Counted from the stretch's first letter, positions 15,596-24,728 are shown. The stretch: DNA of 64,000 nucleotides from Deltaproteobacteria bacterium HGW-Deltaproteobacteria-15 (GCA_002840535.1 PHBH01000001.1:1-64000); one strand, 5' to 3'. Numbers and translations: made by a program. Notes: a model not told the origin generated them from the letters alone.

Positions 15596-16699
15596 TCATC
15601 TTTCGAGTTTGCCTCGAATCTTCTGAAGCAAGAGAACGGCGTCATATCCGGCAAGAACCCCCATGGGATTGAACAACTCGTTCCCGGCTTCCATTTCCCC
15701 GCCCCAGGCTGTGCAAACCAGAACAGCCCCCAGATATGGGGCATCGTTCTTGACATCCGAGAATGGAGAGCCGCTCTCGGCGTGCCGGGCTGCCAGGGCC
15801 GGGTCTTTGACGGCTCTGCTGATGACATCGGCCAACATGACGGCAAAGGCTGCACGGGTGACCACATGATTCGGTTCAAAAGTGCCGTCCCCATAGACCG
15901 TCAACCCTTTGATTCTCAAGGCTATAATTTCTTTGATTTCCCCTCTCAGCGGGTGGGCCGCAATGTCGGAAGCTGCTGCACGGGCAGCTCCGGGAACCTC
16001 CTTCTTCAAAACCTCCTTTACCCGAAGCTCATGAAAGAACAAGGCCGCTACTTCCGCCCTCGTTATCCGTTCTTTCACCACAAGCCGCCTCCCGAAATCA
16101 GAGAGAGGTTTTGCGCTCTCCATTCTTTTCAGGATGAGGAGCTCGTTACTCGCCTCGGGAACGAGAGAACCGTTGATTCCCAGCACCCGCAGAAAAGCGG
16201 ACCTGGCCTCCCCTATCCTGCACTCGTGCTTATAGGCAATCCCCATGTAGTAGTAGGCTTCAGGGTGATGCCTTGCAATTGAACAGGCCCATGTATACGC
16301 TTTTTCCGCTTCCTTGATCCAGCCCTCTTCTCGCAGGACACTGTAAAGCCGTATCCACCCAACCTGCACTTTGTACTCCTCGTCACTGCCGCTGGCCAGG
16401 GATGCGGATTTTTTCATGGCTGTCAGGGCAGCTTCCCGCTCTCCCCTGTATCCCTTTGCCAATGCCAGTCCACTGAACGCTTGGGAATTTCTGGGATCAT
16501 GCTTGAGGGCCTTGCTGAACTCTCTCTCTGCGTCTTCGTATCTGCTTGTCTTGATCAGCTTATAGCCGTTTGAAACGTAGAGTTCGGGAGTGTCGAGGAC
16601 TGTCTCGCCATATCTCTTGTGTGAGGCGCAGCCCCCACTCAGAAAGAGGAAACCCAGGAACCATGAACAGAGAATCGCAAAAGAGCCGATCCTTTTCAT
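15596..16699 (-). CDS. Lipoprotein with TPR repeats and SLH-like domain
   Basis: The start at 16699 gives a signal peptide ending in LFLSGGC, a lipobox, so the 367-residue product should be membrane-anchored. Residues about 35-180 hold TPR-like helices (RYEDAEREFSKALKHDPRNSQAFSGLA style, then HHPEAYYYMGIAYKHE). The C-terminal half carries S-layer-homology-like units: ITRAEVAALFFHELR and VTRAAFAVMLADVI. A longer start at 16744 would bury the signal peptide. It is followed by pgsA and preceded by another exported protein; a cell-envelope anchoring role is likely but the ligand is unknown. Confidence 0.75.
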   Translation of the reverse strand: MKRIGSFAILCSWFLGFLFLSGGCASHKRYGETVLDTPELYVSNGYKLIKTSRYEDAEREFSKALKHDPRNSQAFSGLALAKGYRGEREAALTAMKKSASLASGSDEEYKVQVGWIRLYSVLREEGWIKEAEKAYTWACSIARHHPEAYYYMGIAYKHECRIGEARSAFLRVLGINGSLVPEASNELLILKRMESAKPLSDFGRRLVVKERITRAEVAALFFHELRVKEVLKKEVPGAARAAASDIAAHPLRGEIKEIIALRIKGLTVYGDGTFEPNHVVTRAAFAVMLADVISRAVKDPALAARHAESGSPFSDVKNDAPYLGAVLVCTAWGGEMEAGNELFNPMGVLAGYDAVLLLQKIRGKLER

Positions 16700-16765
16700 C
16701 TTTTGCCCCCATGAGAAGTGACACAACCGGATGTCTATTTCCAATCAGGATGGACGCGATGGTTC

Positions 16766-17608
16766 TTACTCCAGAACAATCACGATCCTGCAGCTCTGAA
16801 GCCACTTCAAATGATACGCGCTCCCCCTCACCCTGGCCGCGTCGGAATTGCTGATCACGATGTCGGAAGATCCTGACGCCGCAGCTCTGATCCCTCTTAC
16901 GATCAGCGGCCTTGGGGCGACCCGCTCATCCTTTTCGGCTGCTGATATGTCCCTTATGTATGCAGCGACACCCCTTTTTACGGCATGTTCCCGATGGATG
17001 TAGGGCGATCCGTAGACCAGCTGTCCATCTTCGTCGAAGATCGATGGAAAAACAGCCGGTCTGACCCTTATGCCCGTACACTCCACCACCAGGCCAGTAA
17101 AGGACTCTTTTGGGGAATTCTGATTGGTAACGCTGGACTGCACGGAATCAATGGCGCAGATCGCATCAGGAAGAACGAGTTCGGATAAGGGACCGGATAT
17201 GGCGATTGAGACCGTCGCTTCAACCCTGCCGTTTCCACTGAACCGCACTTTCCTGGGAGATACTTGCTGAACGAGATCCCGAATCTTTTTCCCGAGAGCT
17301 TCCGATTGAGTTATGAGGTCCTTGACCGTGGTGACTGAATCGACTTTGATTTTTCCCACCAGATCAAAGAGATTTCCCCTTGCGGCCTGCACGGCCTCTT
17401 CGGAGGCCGCAGCCTTTGCCTTTTCCGATTTTGCCTTGTTGGCAGGCAGAACCGTTGTGCCCACTGCTTCCGCAACCCATTTGGACCAGTCTATCTTGCC
17501 CGAGTGGAAAACCTCGGTGTAGCCGGCGCCCAATGCAGGAGAAAGGAAAAAAAGCAAAATAAGAAACCCCTGTACCAACAGGAGCAGTATCTTCAGACGT
17601 GGGTTCAT
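16766..17608 (-). CDS. Secreted protein of unknown function, LPP20-like region
   Basis: A 280-residue protein with a clear signal peptide (leucine-rich core ending SPALGAG). The middle part resembles LPP20-type envelope proteins only loosely: VSIAISGPLSEL, then GIRVRPAVFPSIFDEDGQLVYG and a run after it mentioning SDIVISNSDAARVRG, a pattern I associate with conserved secreted proteins of Deltaproteobacteria. The ATG overlaps the miaA stop as ATGA, so it is co-transcribed with miaA. Function is not known to me. Confidence 0.65.
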   Translation of the reverse strand: MNPRLKILLLLVQGFLILLFFLSPALGAGYTEVFHSGKIDWSKWVAEAVGTTVLPANKAKSEKAKAAASEEAVQAARGNLFDLVGKIKVDSVTTVKDLITQSEALGKKIRDLVQQVSPRKVRFSGNGRVEATVSIAISGPLSELVLPDAICAIDSVQSSVTNQNSPKESFTGLVVECTGIRVRPAVFPSIFDEDGQLVYGSPYIHREHAVKRGVAAYIRDISAAEKDERVAPRPLIVRGIRAAASGSSDIVISNSDAARVRGSAYHLKWLQSCRIVIVLE

Positions 17609-18540
17609 GGTTTATCCGCCTTGCCAAGAAATTCCCTGATCCTCTGTGCAATTCCCTCCACATCGTCTGCTTTGATCCAGATGTTTTCGGGATCGGCTCT
17701 GAACCAGGTCAGCTGCCTTTTCGCATACCTCCGCGTGTCCGATTGGAGCTTCAGCAAGGCTGTATCCATGTCCCATCGTCCCTCCAGCACTCCGACCATG
17801 TGCCTGTATCCTAATCCTGTCATGGGTTTAAGTGCAGGAGAGTAGCCTTTCTTCAGAAGATCCGCCACTTCACGGACAAGCCCGCTTTGAATCATGCGAA
17901 CGCACCGTTCATTGATTTGATGATACAGTCGCTCCCTCTCGTTTTGCAAACAGATTTTGAGCGCACAGAAAGGGTTGTCCCCGAAACGGTGGTCTTTGAC
18001 CAGGGAGGAGAGCCGTCTTTTTGAGAGGTGAATGATCTCCAGTGCGCGGAGTATCCTCACTCGATCGTGGGGATGTATCCGTTGGGCGGATTCCGGATCA
18101 AGCTCCTTCAACCGTCCATGCAACGCTACCGGCCCCTTGAGCGCCAGTTCCTCTCGCAATCCGCTGCGAAGTTCCGGGTCCATGGGAGGGGAATGAATGA
18201 CTCCTCCCAGCAGCACCCGGATGTAGAGGCCTGTCCCGCCAACGACGAAAGGCACTCTGCCCCGTGAGTGTATCTCCCTGAGCACGGGAATGGCAAGAGA
18301 GCGGTAGATTGCGGCATTGAAATCCTCATCCGGGTCCACCACATCCATAAGGTGGTGCGGGACTCTTTTCCTTTCAGCGGACTCGGGTTTCGCCGTACCC
18401 ACATCCATTCCACGATAGACCTGCATGGAGTCCGCATTGACGATCTCTCCGCCGAAGGCGAGCGCAAGCTCAATGGCAAGGCCCGTCTTGCCGGATGCCG
18501 TAGGACCGGCGATCACAACGATCTTTGGTTTCTGTTCCAT
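17605..18540 (-). CDS. miaA: tRNA dimethylallyltransferase
   Basis: A 311-residue enzyme that transfers an isopentenyl group to A37 of tRNAs reading U-initial codons. The P-loop GPTASGKTGLAIELA is near residue 10, followed by VNADSMQVYRGMDVGTAKP and MDVVDPDEDFNAAIYR, all conserved in MiaA; TWFRADPENIWI marks the C-terminus. The start at 18540 (MEQKPKIVV) is chosen because the longer frame is read through an intergenic repeat. It lies downstream of mutL on the same strand, a pairing seen in many bacteria. Confidence 0.95.
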   Translation of the reverse strand: MEQKPKIVVIAGPTASGKTGLAIELALAFGGEIVNADSMQVYRGMDVGTAKPESAERKRVPHHLMDVVDPDEDFNAAIYRSLAIPVLREIHSRGRVPFVVGGTGLYIRVLLGGVIHSPPMDPELRSGLREELALKGPVALHGRLKELDPESAQRIHPHDRVRILRALEIIHLSKRRLSSLVKDHRFGDNPFCALKICLQNERERLYHQINERCVRMIQSGLVREVADLLKKGYSPALKPMTGLGYRHMVGVLEGRWDMDTALLKLQSDTRRYAKRQLTWFRADPENIWIKADDVEGIAQRIREFLGKADKP

Positions 18541-18545
18541 ACATT

Positions 18546-18654
18546 GATCCAAGATGCAGGATACAAGATTCAAGATTAAAGAAGAACGAGGCAGTCAGAC
18601 CGACCGGGACAAGCTACGGAAATCGATTCTTTCCATCGTGGATCCTGCATCTTG
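18546..18654. repeat. Inverted repeat between mutL and miaA
   Basis: CAAGATGCAGGAT (18550-18562) and ATCCTGCATCTTG (18642-18654) are perfect inverted arms, and partial copies (TCCTGCATCCTGGATCCTG) continue to 18676. It fills the intergenic space and supplies the upstream in-frame extension of miaA. Confidence 0.7.
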
Positions 18655-18677
18655 TGTCCTGCATCCTGGATCCTGCT

Positions 18678-20375
18678 CTACACCGTGCGTCTAAACAACT
18701 TCTCCAGTTCCTCGGCACTGAATCTTCGAATGGTCGGCCTGCCGTGGGGGCAATTCGTGGGCAGAGTCGTAGAGAACAACTGCTTCACCAAGTTGGTCAT
18801 CTCCTGCTGGGAGAGATGGTGACCGGCCCTGATCGCGCCATGACATGCCATGATCGTCAAGGATTTATCGCTGGCCAAGTTCCCATCCACGGGGCCGCCT
18901 TCCCCAAGAACCGGGACCAGTTCTGCAAAGAACTTTTCCCAATTCGTGTTCACAAACAAGGAAGGAACCGATCGCAGCAGAAAGGTGGTCCCGCCAAACG
19001 GCTCCAGTTCGAACCCAAGCGCTCTCATGGAATCGAGTTTTTCCATGATCATGGCAGCGTCCCTCAGTGAAAATTCAAGGCTCTGGGGAATAAGAAATGC
19101 CTGCACCTCCGGCCCAGAGGAGCCGTAGGATTTACGGAGAGTTTCATAGACAACCCTTTCATGAGCCGCGTGCTGGTCCATCACCGAAAGACCCTCCGGC
19201 GTCTCAAAAAGAATGTACGTCTCACGCAACTGCCCCAGAATTCTGAAATCCTTTTCCGCTCCGGCTGCACCCGGCCTTCCCTCCTCTTCCGCGTAATCGG
19301 CGGGAGGCTCGAAGGCCATTTGAACGGGATATCCCCCGTGAACGGAGGCAGCAAAGGGTGCGACGATCCCATCGGGGACAGGATGGATGTTACGCCCCAG
19401 CCCCTGCTGCATTGCAGCGATCACTGCCTGATGAATGGTGCGGCCCTGCTGGAGCCGGATTTCATGCTTGGCGGGATGGACGTTGACATCGACCTGTGAA
19501 GGATCCACATCCAGAAAGACAACAACCTGGGGGTAACGTCCTTTCATGAGACGCTGCCCATACCCCTCCATCACGGCATGCATGAGGAGCCTGTCTCGAA
19601 CATGTCTCTGATTGACATAGAGCAGGATGCGGTCGGCCCTGGATCTCGCAAAATCCGGGCTGCCCAGCCACGCCTGTATGCGGCACCCGGGCAAATCCAG
19701 AGATGTCTCGATCATCGAGGAGCCCACATCCGCACCAAAGACAGCCGGGAAGCGGCTTCCCGGACCTGAACAAGGGGCCAGATTGATCACGGTTCGCTCT
19801 TCCACGTCGAGCCTGAAATGGACCCGGTTGTACGGCAAGCCCACCCGCGCAAACAGATCCACGATGTGATCCGTCTCTGTCTTGTCTCCTTTCAGGAATT
19901 TCCTCCTTGCAGGCAGGTTGAAAAAAAGATCTCTCACCTCCACAAGGGTACCGGGAGGGCAGCCAACCTCGTCGATCGACCGGACCCGTCCACCGGAAAT
20001 CTTCAGCCTGTTGCCCGAGATTTCTTTTGCGGGCCTGGAGGTAATTTCCATTCTCGAAACAGCGCCTATGCTGGGAAGAGCCTCGCCCCTGAAACCAAGA
20101 GAGCGGATGGAGAATAGTTCCTCCACGGAAGAGATTTTGCTGGTGGCGTGCCTTTCAATCGAGAGAAGGAGATCGTCCCTGACCATGCCAAACCCATTGT
20201 CGCTGACCCTGATCCGGCCTTTGCCCCCTTTCTCTATCAGTACATTGATCCTGGTGGACCCGGCATCGAGACTGTTATCGATGAGCTCCCGGACAATGGA
20301 GGCAGGCCTCTCGATAACCTCGCCTGCAGCGATCTGAGATATTACCTTCTCATGAAGAACCCTGATAATGCCCAT
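18678..20375 (-). CDS. mutL: DNA mismatch repair protein MutL (endonuclease type)
   Basis: A 565-residue MutL. The GHKL ATPase motifs are present: ELIDNSLDAG, DNGFGM and GFRGEALPSI. The C-terminal domain carries the metal-binding endonuclease motif DQHAAHERVVYE, plus ACHGAIRAG and CPHGRPT, so it should nick the strand itself, as in organisms lacking MutH. Partners would be MutS elsewhere in the genome. The start MGIIRVLHEKVISQIAAGEV is the canonical one. It is divergent from radC and followed by miaA. Confidence 0.96.
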   Translation of the reverse strand: MGIIRVLHEKVISQIAAGEVIERPASIVRELIDNSLDAGSTRINVLIEKGGKGRIRVSDNGFGMVRDDLLLSIERHATSKISSVEELFSIRSLGFRGEALPSIGAVSRMEITSRPAKEISGNRLKISGGRVRSIDEVGCPPGTLVEVRDLFFNLPARRKFLKGDKTETDHIVDLFARVGLPYNRVHFRLDVEERTVINLAPCSGPGSRFPAVFGADVGSSMIETSLDLPGCRIQAWLGSPDFARSRADRILLYVNQRHVRDRLLMHAVMEGYGQRLMKGRYPQVVVFLDVDPSQVDVNVHPAKHEIRLQQGRTIHQAVIAAMQQGLGRNIHPVPDGIVAPFAASVHGGYPVQMAFEPPADYAEEEGRPGAAGAEKDFRILGQLRETYILFETPEGLSVMDQHAAHERVVYETLRKSYGSSGPEVQAFLIPQSLEFSLRDAAMIMEKLDSMRALGFELEPFGGTTFLLRSVPSLFVNTNWEKFFAELVPVLGEGGPVDGNLASDKSLTIMACHGAIRAGHHLSQQEMTNLVKQLFSTTLPTNCPHGRPTIRRFSAEELEKLFRRTV

Positions 20376-20395
20376 GTATTTCTACCCTGTTTTCA

Positions 20396-20450
20396 AACCG
20401 CCAGGACGCCAGGTGCGCCTCTTCTTTGCGTCCTTCGCGCCTTCGCGGTT
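20396..20450. repeat. Intergenic hairpin repeat near mutL
   Basis: AACCGCCAGGACGCCAGG and, 20 bases on, CGTCCTTCGCGCCTTCGCGGTT face each other as imperfect arms. The layout and spacing match the AAG-period repeats at 30194 and 38096 in a GC-rich variant. Confidence 0.55.
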
Positions 20451-20641
20451 CCATCTATTAATCCGGTTAAGCTGCGACTGTAGTATTCTTGGACAGAGCC
20501 GTCAATGGACAAGAAATCTGAAAAGTCTCTTCAGTGAAAACGCTCGAAGTGCTATATTGCAGAATCAGGCTCGTTACCTCTCGGCCTGGAGGGGTTTCTC
20601 AATGAATGATCACTGCCAAATGACCAATGGTAAATGATCCT

Positions 20642-21367
20642 ATGGAGAAAGAAGAGTGGCAGCAGAAGGGCAAGGGGCACCGCCTGCGACTCAGGCAGAA
20701 ATTTGCAGACGGCGGGATAGAGAGGTTTTCCGACGAGGAGTTGATCGAATTTCTTCTCACCCTCGGCACCCCCAGACGCGATGTCAAGCCTCAGGCCCGT
20801 GAGGCTTTGAAGCGTTTCGGCAGTCTCTCGGGCGTCCTCTCCGCCCCCGAGGAAAAGCTGCGCGAGATTGACGGTATCGGGCCGAAAAACGCGCTCTATC
20901 TCAGCCTCATCCATCAGGTCGCAGGCAGATACCTCCGGGACAAGGCAGTGGGCAAGAGCTTTTTCGGCTCATCCAGGACAGTTTTCGATTATCTCTTTCA
21001 CTCCATGCGGGCACTGAAGAGAGAGGTCTTCAAGGTTCTCTTTCTCAATCGCAAAAATGAACTCATCACCGATCAGGATGTCTTTCAGGGGAGCCTCACC
21101 GGCAGCGCCGTCTACCCAAGAGAGATTGTGACCCTGGCACTGGAGAACAAGGCGGCCGCCCTTGTATTTGTGCATAATCACCCCTCCGGCGACCCGAGCC
21201 CTTCACCGGAGGACTATTCGCTCACCCGGGAGTTGGTGTGGGCCTGTCAGCTTCTGATGGTCCAGGTCCTGGATCACGTGATCATAGGTCGTGAAACCTA
21301 CTACAGCTTCGCAGATGAAGGCTTCATTGCACGGTTCGTCAAGGAGTGGCAGCAGAATAAGCGATGA
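20642..21367 (+). CDS. radC: RadC family JAMM protein
   Basis: A 241-residue UPF0758/RadC protein. An N-terminal helix-hairpin-helix (LREIDGIGPKNALYLSLIH) precedes the JAMM domain with the metal-binding motif HNHPSGDPSPSPEDYS. The family was named for a repair phenotype but its reaction is still unsettled. An ATG at 20627 is also in frame, but the bases there belong to an AATGACCAATG-type intergenic repeat, so MEKEEWQQKG at 20642 is preferred. It is divergent from mutL and convergent with the phosphatase gene. Confidence 0.92.
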   Translation: MEKEEWQQKGKGHRLRLRQKFADGGIERFSDEELIEFLLTLGTPRRDVKPQAREALKRFGSLSGVLSAPEEKLREIDGIGPKNALYLSLIHQVAGRYLRDKAVGKSFFGSSRTVFDYLFHSMRALKREVFKVLFLNRKNELITDQDVFQGSLTGSAVYPREIVTLALENKAAALVFVHNHPSGDPSPSPEDYSLTRELVWACQLLMVQVLDHVIIGRETYYSFADEGFIARFVKEWQQNKR

Positions 21368-21395
21368 GAACCCATGAGAGACTCTCCCCTTGATT

Positions 21396-22199
21396 TTATC
21401 TGATTTCGCGGACGCTGCTCTTCACCTGCCGATACGTTTTCCCTGTCGCAACAAGCAGGGGCTCCATGATCCTTTGGCCTTCAAGGTGGTCGGTCGAATT
21501 AAAGGAGCTCCCATCCATTTTGTAGACGCTGCCGCCGGCAGCCTCGACGATCATGAGGCATGCGGCAAGTCCCTGGTAGGTTTCGTTGAAGATAATGGCC
21601 GCCTCGGCCCGTCCCATTGCCACATAGCAGAGGTGTGCGCCGGTGCAGCCAAGGTCGCGCATCTTGCCTGGAAAACTGGACTGGAAGCGGTGATGAAATC
21701 TGGAGTAGGTGAGAAGAAGGCTTTCGTCATCGATTTCTTTTTGAGGTGAAACGCGAATTTCTTCATTTCCCCTGAACGCCTTCCCTCCTGCCCGTGCATG
21801 AAAAAGGTCGCCCGTTGCGGGCATGTAGAAGATCCCAAAAAGGGGCCAGTAATTGTCGAGAAGGGCAAGGGAAATACCCCACACGGGAATTCCCGCCTGG
21901 AAATTGGCTATCCCGTCCAGAGCATCGAACACCCATAGATATCTCTTGCCCTCATGGGTGTACCCATTGTTCTTCCCTTCGTAGGTCGTGAAGACCTGAT
22001 GTTCCGGGAATCGGGAATAGAGCTGATCCTGGAAAAACTCGCGCATGTGGAGCTCGGCCTCAGTCACCAGCGCCTCATCAAACTTCTGCTTAGGGCTTCC
22101 CTTCCCGTAGTATCCAAGCGCCTCCTGGCCGGAGCGGCGGATGAGATCCATTCCAAACAATACAAGTTCATCGAGCCCCTGATCCTTTGAATCCACCAT
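21396..22199 (-). CDS. Inositol-monophosphatase-family protein
   Basis: A 267-residue protein of the inositol monophosphatase/FBPase superfamily. The metal-binding motif reads WVFDALDGIANFQAGIP instead of the usual DPLDGTTNF, and GMDLIRRSGQEAL precedes it; the C-terminus has AAIIFNETYQGLAACLMIVEAAGG in place of the common W-D-AAG motif. These changes suggest an altered substrate, perhaps a sugar or nucleotide phosphate. AAAGGAGG precedes the ATG. It lies immediately downstream of trmL on the same strand. Confidence 0.75.
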   Translation of the reverse strand: MVDSKDQGLDELVLFGMDLIRRSGQEALGYYGKGSPKQKFDEALVTEAELHMREFFQDQLYSRFPEHQVFTTYEGKNNGYTHEGKRYLWVFDALDGIANFQAGIPVWGISLALLDNYWPLFGIFYMPATGDLFHARAGGKAFRGNEEIRVSPQKEIDDESLLLTYSRFHHRFQSSFPGKMRDLGCTGAHLCYVAMGRAEAAIIFNETYQGLAACLMIVEAAGGSVYKMDGSSFNSTDHLEGQRIMEPLLVATGKTYRQVKSSVREIR

Positions 22200-22220
22200 G
22201 TTTCCTCCTTTGATGTGACA

Positions 22221-22736
22221 CTAGAATCTGCCCATCCGGTGCAGGTAGTGATACGTAACGATGCCCACGGTTGTGGAAAGATTCAGACTCCTCACTCTGC
22301 CCCATATGGGAACGGCATAGCAGGGATATTTCTCTATTACCTCGGGCGGAAGGCCCGTGGACTCCTTCCCGAAGAGCAGGCAATCTCCGAATTCTACCAC
22401 CGCTTCGGTGTAGCTCGTTCCGGATCGCGCGCTGAAACCGATTATTCTGCCCTGTCCGTTCCCCTGACTTTCCAGAAAGGACTCAAAGCAGGAATGGTGT
22501 CTCACGTCCACCTCGTTCCAGTAGTCGAGCCCGGCCCTCCGGAGATGACGGTCATCCACGCGAAAGCCGAGGGGATGAACAAGATGGAGCCTCAGTTCCG
22601 CCGCCCCGCACAATCGCGCAATATTTCCCGTGTTATAAGGTATCTCCGGCCCGTACAGTACCACGTGAAGAGCAGGAGAGGGAACGACCTTGTGCCCGGT
22701 GTCGGAAACTTTACCCTTCAAACCTGCTCCTGCCAA
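22221..22736 (-). CDS. trmL: tRNA (cytidine/uridine-34 2'-O)-methyltransferase TrmL
   Basis: A SPOUT-class methyltransferase of about 150 to 171 residues that methylates the wobble ribose of leucine tRNAs. Motifs seen are LHVVLYGPEIPYNTGNIARL, LLFGKESTGLP and RSLNLSTTVGIV, which form the trefoil-knot SAM site. The start is uncertain: the longest frame uses TTG at 22736, another TTG lies 15 bases in, and a GTG falls right at the conserved VLYGPEIP. It reads into the phosphatase gene. Confidence 0.9.
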   Translation of the reverse strand: MAGAGLKGKVSDTGHKVVPSPALHVVLYGPEIPYNTGNIARLCGAAELRLHLVHPLGFRVDDRHLRRAGLDYWNEVDVRHHSCFESFLESQGNGQGRIIGFSARSGTSYTEAVVEFGDCLLFGKESTGLPPEVIEKYPCYAVPIWGRVRSLNLSTTVGIVTYHYLHRMGRF

Positions 22737-22767
22737 GGAAACTGCGAATGTCCAATGGTGAATGTAA

Positions 22768-22840
22768 AATGTCCAATATCCAAGTTACTTTCTTCTTCTT
22801 TCCTTGGACATTGATAATTGGAAATTGGATATTGGACATT
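22768..22840. repeat. Perfect 16-bp inverted repeat of TTGGACATT type
   Basis: AATGTCCAATATCCAA (22768-22783) and TTGGATATTGGACATT (22825-22840) are exact inverted arms 41 bases apart, with extra TTGGA/TCCAA units around them. They fill the space upstream of trmL. Confidence 0.75.
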
Positions 22841-22850
22841 CTTCAGTTCG

Positions 22851-23039
22851 CTATTCTGCAAGTGGCCTCAGTGCCCCGCAATCGGGGCACTGCCAGTTGA
22901 CCCCGCTGCAGGTAAAACCCCAGAGATTCTCCTCCATGCACTCATTGCAGATCTGAAACCCGCAAGGACATGTCCAGCAGAAAGGCTGCTTCTTTCCGCA
23001 ACAACTGCATTGGTATTCCTTTTTTGCTCTTCTAGTCAT
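22851..23039 (-). CDS. Small zinc-ribbon protein
   Basis: A 62-residue protein with eight or more cysteines: CSCCGKKQPFCWTCPCGFQIC, then NECMEENLWGFTCSGVNW and CPDCGALRPL. This looks like two zinc-binding ribbons and matches a small conserved family I associate with Desulfobacterota. No enzymatic residues are evident. The start MTRRAKKEY at 23039 is preferred over an upstream one that would add a basic run. Function unknown; a nucleic-acid or partner-binding role is a guess. Confidence 0.7.
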   Translation of the reverse strand: MTRRAKKEYQCSCCGKKQPFCWTCPCGFQICNECMEENLWGFTCSGVNWQCPDCGALRPLAE

Positions 23040-23129
23040 ATACAAAAACCGTCGGCACAGCCGCTTGCCGCAGAAACCGGCCGATTTCAGCATAAGATTT
23101 GGTCATTACCGCGGTGATCGTCGGAAGTT

Positions 23130-23156
23130 GATGGGTTTCGCTTCGCTCTACCCATC
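23130..23156. repeat. GATGGGT-type hairpin
   Basis: GATGGGT and ACCCATC pair around TTCGCTTCGCTCT. Very similar hairpins occur in intergenic DNA of many bacteria. It stands alone between two leftward genes and could be a REP-like element or terminator. Confidence 0.5.
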
Positions 23157-23270
23157 CTACGCGCCACGACCGGCCTGACACCTGAACCCTTGTCTCTTAA
23201 GGTTCCATGCCTAACGGTCATGCCAAATGCCAATCAAATGATAAATGAAAAATGAGAAATGTAAAATGAT

Positions 23271-24044
23271 CTAAATCTCCACCATTGGCGCCGGCGTATG
23301 CTGGCTCGTGATCAAGACCTCGGTGCGATGCCTCTGGCACAGCTCCAGCGTTTCTTTCACGGCCCGAAGCGCCTTCTCCGGCAGGTTGTTGATCTCGCTC
23401 AGGTGGGCCAGGGCCACCCAGCCAAGGCCGCTGTGCGTCAGACACTTGATCATCTTTGCCGCCTGCGTGTTCGAAAGGTGTCCGTCCGGTCCCCTGATCC
23501 TCCTTTTCAACTCAAGCGGATAGGGTCCGTCTTCGAGCATTCTCTCGTCATGGTTGAACTCAGCGACCAGGGCATGACAGCCCCTCAGGCGGTCTTCGAC
23601 AACAGGAGTCGAACGGCCGAGATCAGTGATTACGCCGAGCCGGACCCCTTCGGAGGCAAGGACGAGCCCCATCGGGTCCGCGGCATCGTGGCATTTGGTG
23701 AACGTTTCGATAAAGAGATCTTTGATGGAGAGGGTCTCGCCCGTGCAGACCGGGACAGGTTTCGGAATGGTGCCCAGATACCTCACGCCCCTCTTGAAAG
23801 TGAGGGCATTGGCAAAGACCGGGATATCGAGCTTCCTGGCAAGGGGTCCCGCGCCCCTGATATGATCCAGGTGTTCATGAGTGATCACCAATCCGTCGAG
23901 ACGCTGCGGATCCACACCGATGCTGTCAAGACGTCTGATCACATCGCGGCAGCTCAACCCTGCGTCCACGAGGATTCGGGCATGAGATGTCTCGACATAG
24001 CATGCATTCCCCCCGCTCCCCGAAGCCAGAACCGCAAAGCGCAT
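23271..24044 (-). CDS. MBL-fold metallohydrolase, YycJ/WalJ-like
   Basis: A 257-residue metallo-beta-lactamase-fold protein. The opening RFAVLASGSGGNACYVE and the metal site THEHLDHIRG are those of YycJ-type hydrolases, and GLGWVALAHLSEINNLPEKAL supplies the later metal histidine. Such proteins are thought to act as nucleases or phosphodiesterases in DNA repair, but this is not settled. The gene follows dut on the same strand after a repeat-filled gap. Confidence 0.85.
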   Translation of the reverse strand: MRFAVLASGSGGNACYVETSHARILVDAGLSCRDVIRRLDSIGVDPQRLDGLVITHEHLDHIRGAGPLARKLDIPVFANALTFKRGVRYLGTIPKPVPVCTGETLSIKDLFIETFTKCHDAADPMGLVLASEGVRLGVITDLGRSTPVVEDRLRGCHALVAEFNHDERMLEDGPYPLELKRRIRGPDGHLSNTQAAKMIKCLTHSGLGWVALAHLSEINNLPEKALRAVKETLELCQRHRTEVLITSQHTPAPMVEI

Positions 24045-24127
24045 CCGTCACCAGTTGTCCGCCACCAAGTCACGAAGCAATGTCCAATATTGACAGCCCC
24101 GTAAAAAGTCGAAAATGCCCTCTTTCC

Positions 24128-24205
24128 GTCATCCCGGTGAAAACCGGGATCCAGTATTTCCAGGCTGTTGCAGAACACCTGGACCCCGGTTTTCACCGGG
24201 GTGAC
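24128..24205. repeat. Inverted repeat GTCATCCCGGTGAAAACC type
   Basis: The 27-base arms 24128-24154 and 24179-24205 match at 25 of 27 positions when one is reversed, around a 24-base spacer. Such CCCGGTTTTCACCGGG elements are common in proteobacterial intergenic DNA and often occur in many copies. Confidence 0.8.
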
Positions 24206-24244
24206 TACTTTTTGCGAGACCGTCGATGTTGAATGTATTGTCTT

Positions 24245-24269
24245 CTTGGCGCCTTCGTGTCTCTGTGGC
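24245..24269. repeat. Single arm of the AAG-period repeat
   Basis: CTTGGCGCCTTCGTGTCTCT followed by GTGGC resembles the right arm of the repeats at 30238 and 38137, without an obvious left arm. It lies between dut and the MBL gene. Confidence 0.45.
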
Positions 24270-24275
24270 AAAAGT

Positions 24276-24728
24276 TTATTCCAAACCGCTGTGCCCGAAA
24301 CCGCCTTCGCCTCTTTCGGTAGAGTCGAGATCCCTCACGTGTACCACTTCCGCTCTGTAGACTCTTGTGATGATCATCTGGGCAATCCGATCCCCCCGTT
24401 TGATCACCACCGGGTCAGGCCCCCAGTTGATCATGATAAGCCCGACTTCACCCCTGTAATCCGAGTCGATGGTACCCGGGGAATTGGCCATTCCGAGTCC
24501 GTAACGCAGGGCCAGACCACTCCGGGGCCTTACCTGGGCTTCAAACCCTGGAGGAACGGAAATCGCCAGACCTGTGGGAATGAGTTTGATCTCTCCGGGC
24601 CTCAGTATTACCTTTTCCTTTACCGCGGCCCTCAGATCCATGCCTGCGGATCCGTCGGTCTCGTAGGCTGGAAGGGGGATGTCTTCCTGTCCCTCGAAGC
24701 GCTTGATCCTGACCGGAACTTCCGCCAT
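24276..24728 (-). CDS. dut: dUTP diphosphatase
   Basis: A 150-residue trimeric dUTPase that hydrolyses dUTP to dUMP and pyrophosphate. All five family motifs are visible: [41 protein letters not shown] and the flexible C-terminal [10 protein letters not shown]. Length is typical. It follows the M16 peptidase on the same strand across a repeat-rich spacer. Confidence 0.96.
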   Translation of the reverse strand: MAEVPVRIKRFEGQEDIPLPAYETDGSAGMDLRAAVKEKVILRPGEIKLIPTGLAISVPPGFEAQVRPRSGLALRYGLGMANSPGTIDSDYRGEVGLIMINWGPDPVVIKRGDRIAQMIITRVYRAEVVHVRDLDSTERGEGGFGHSGLE

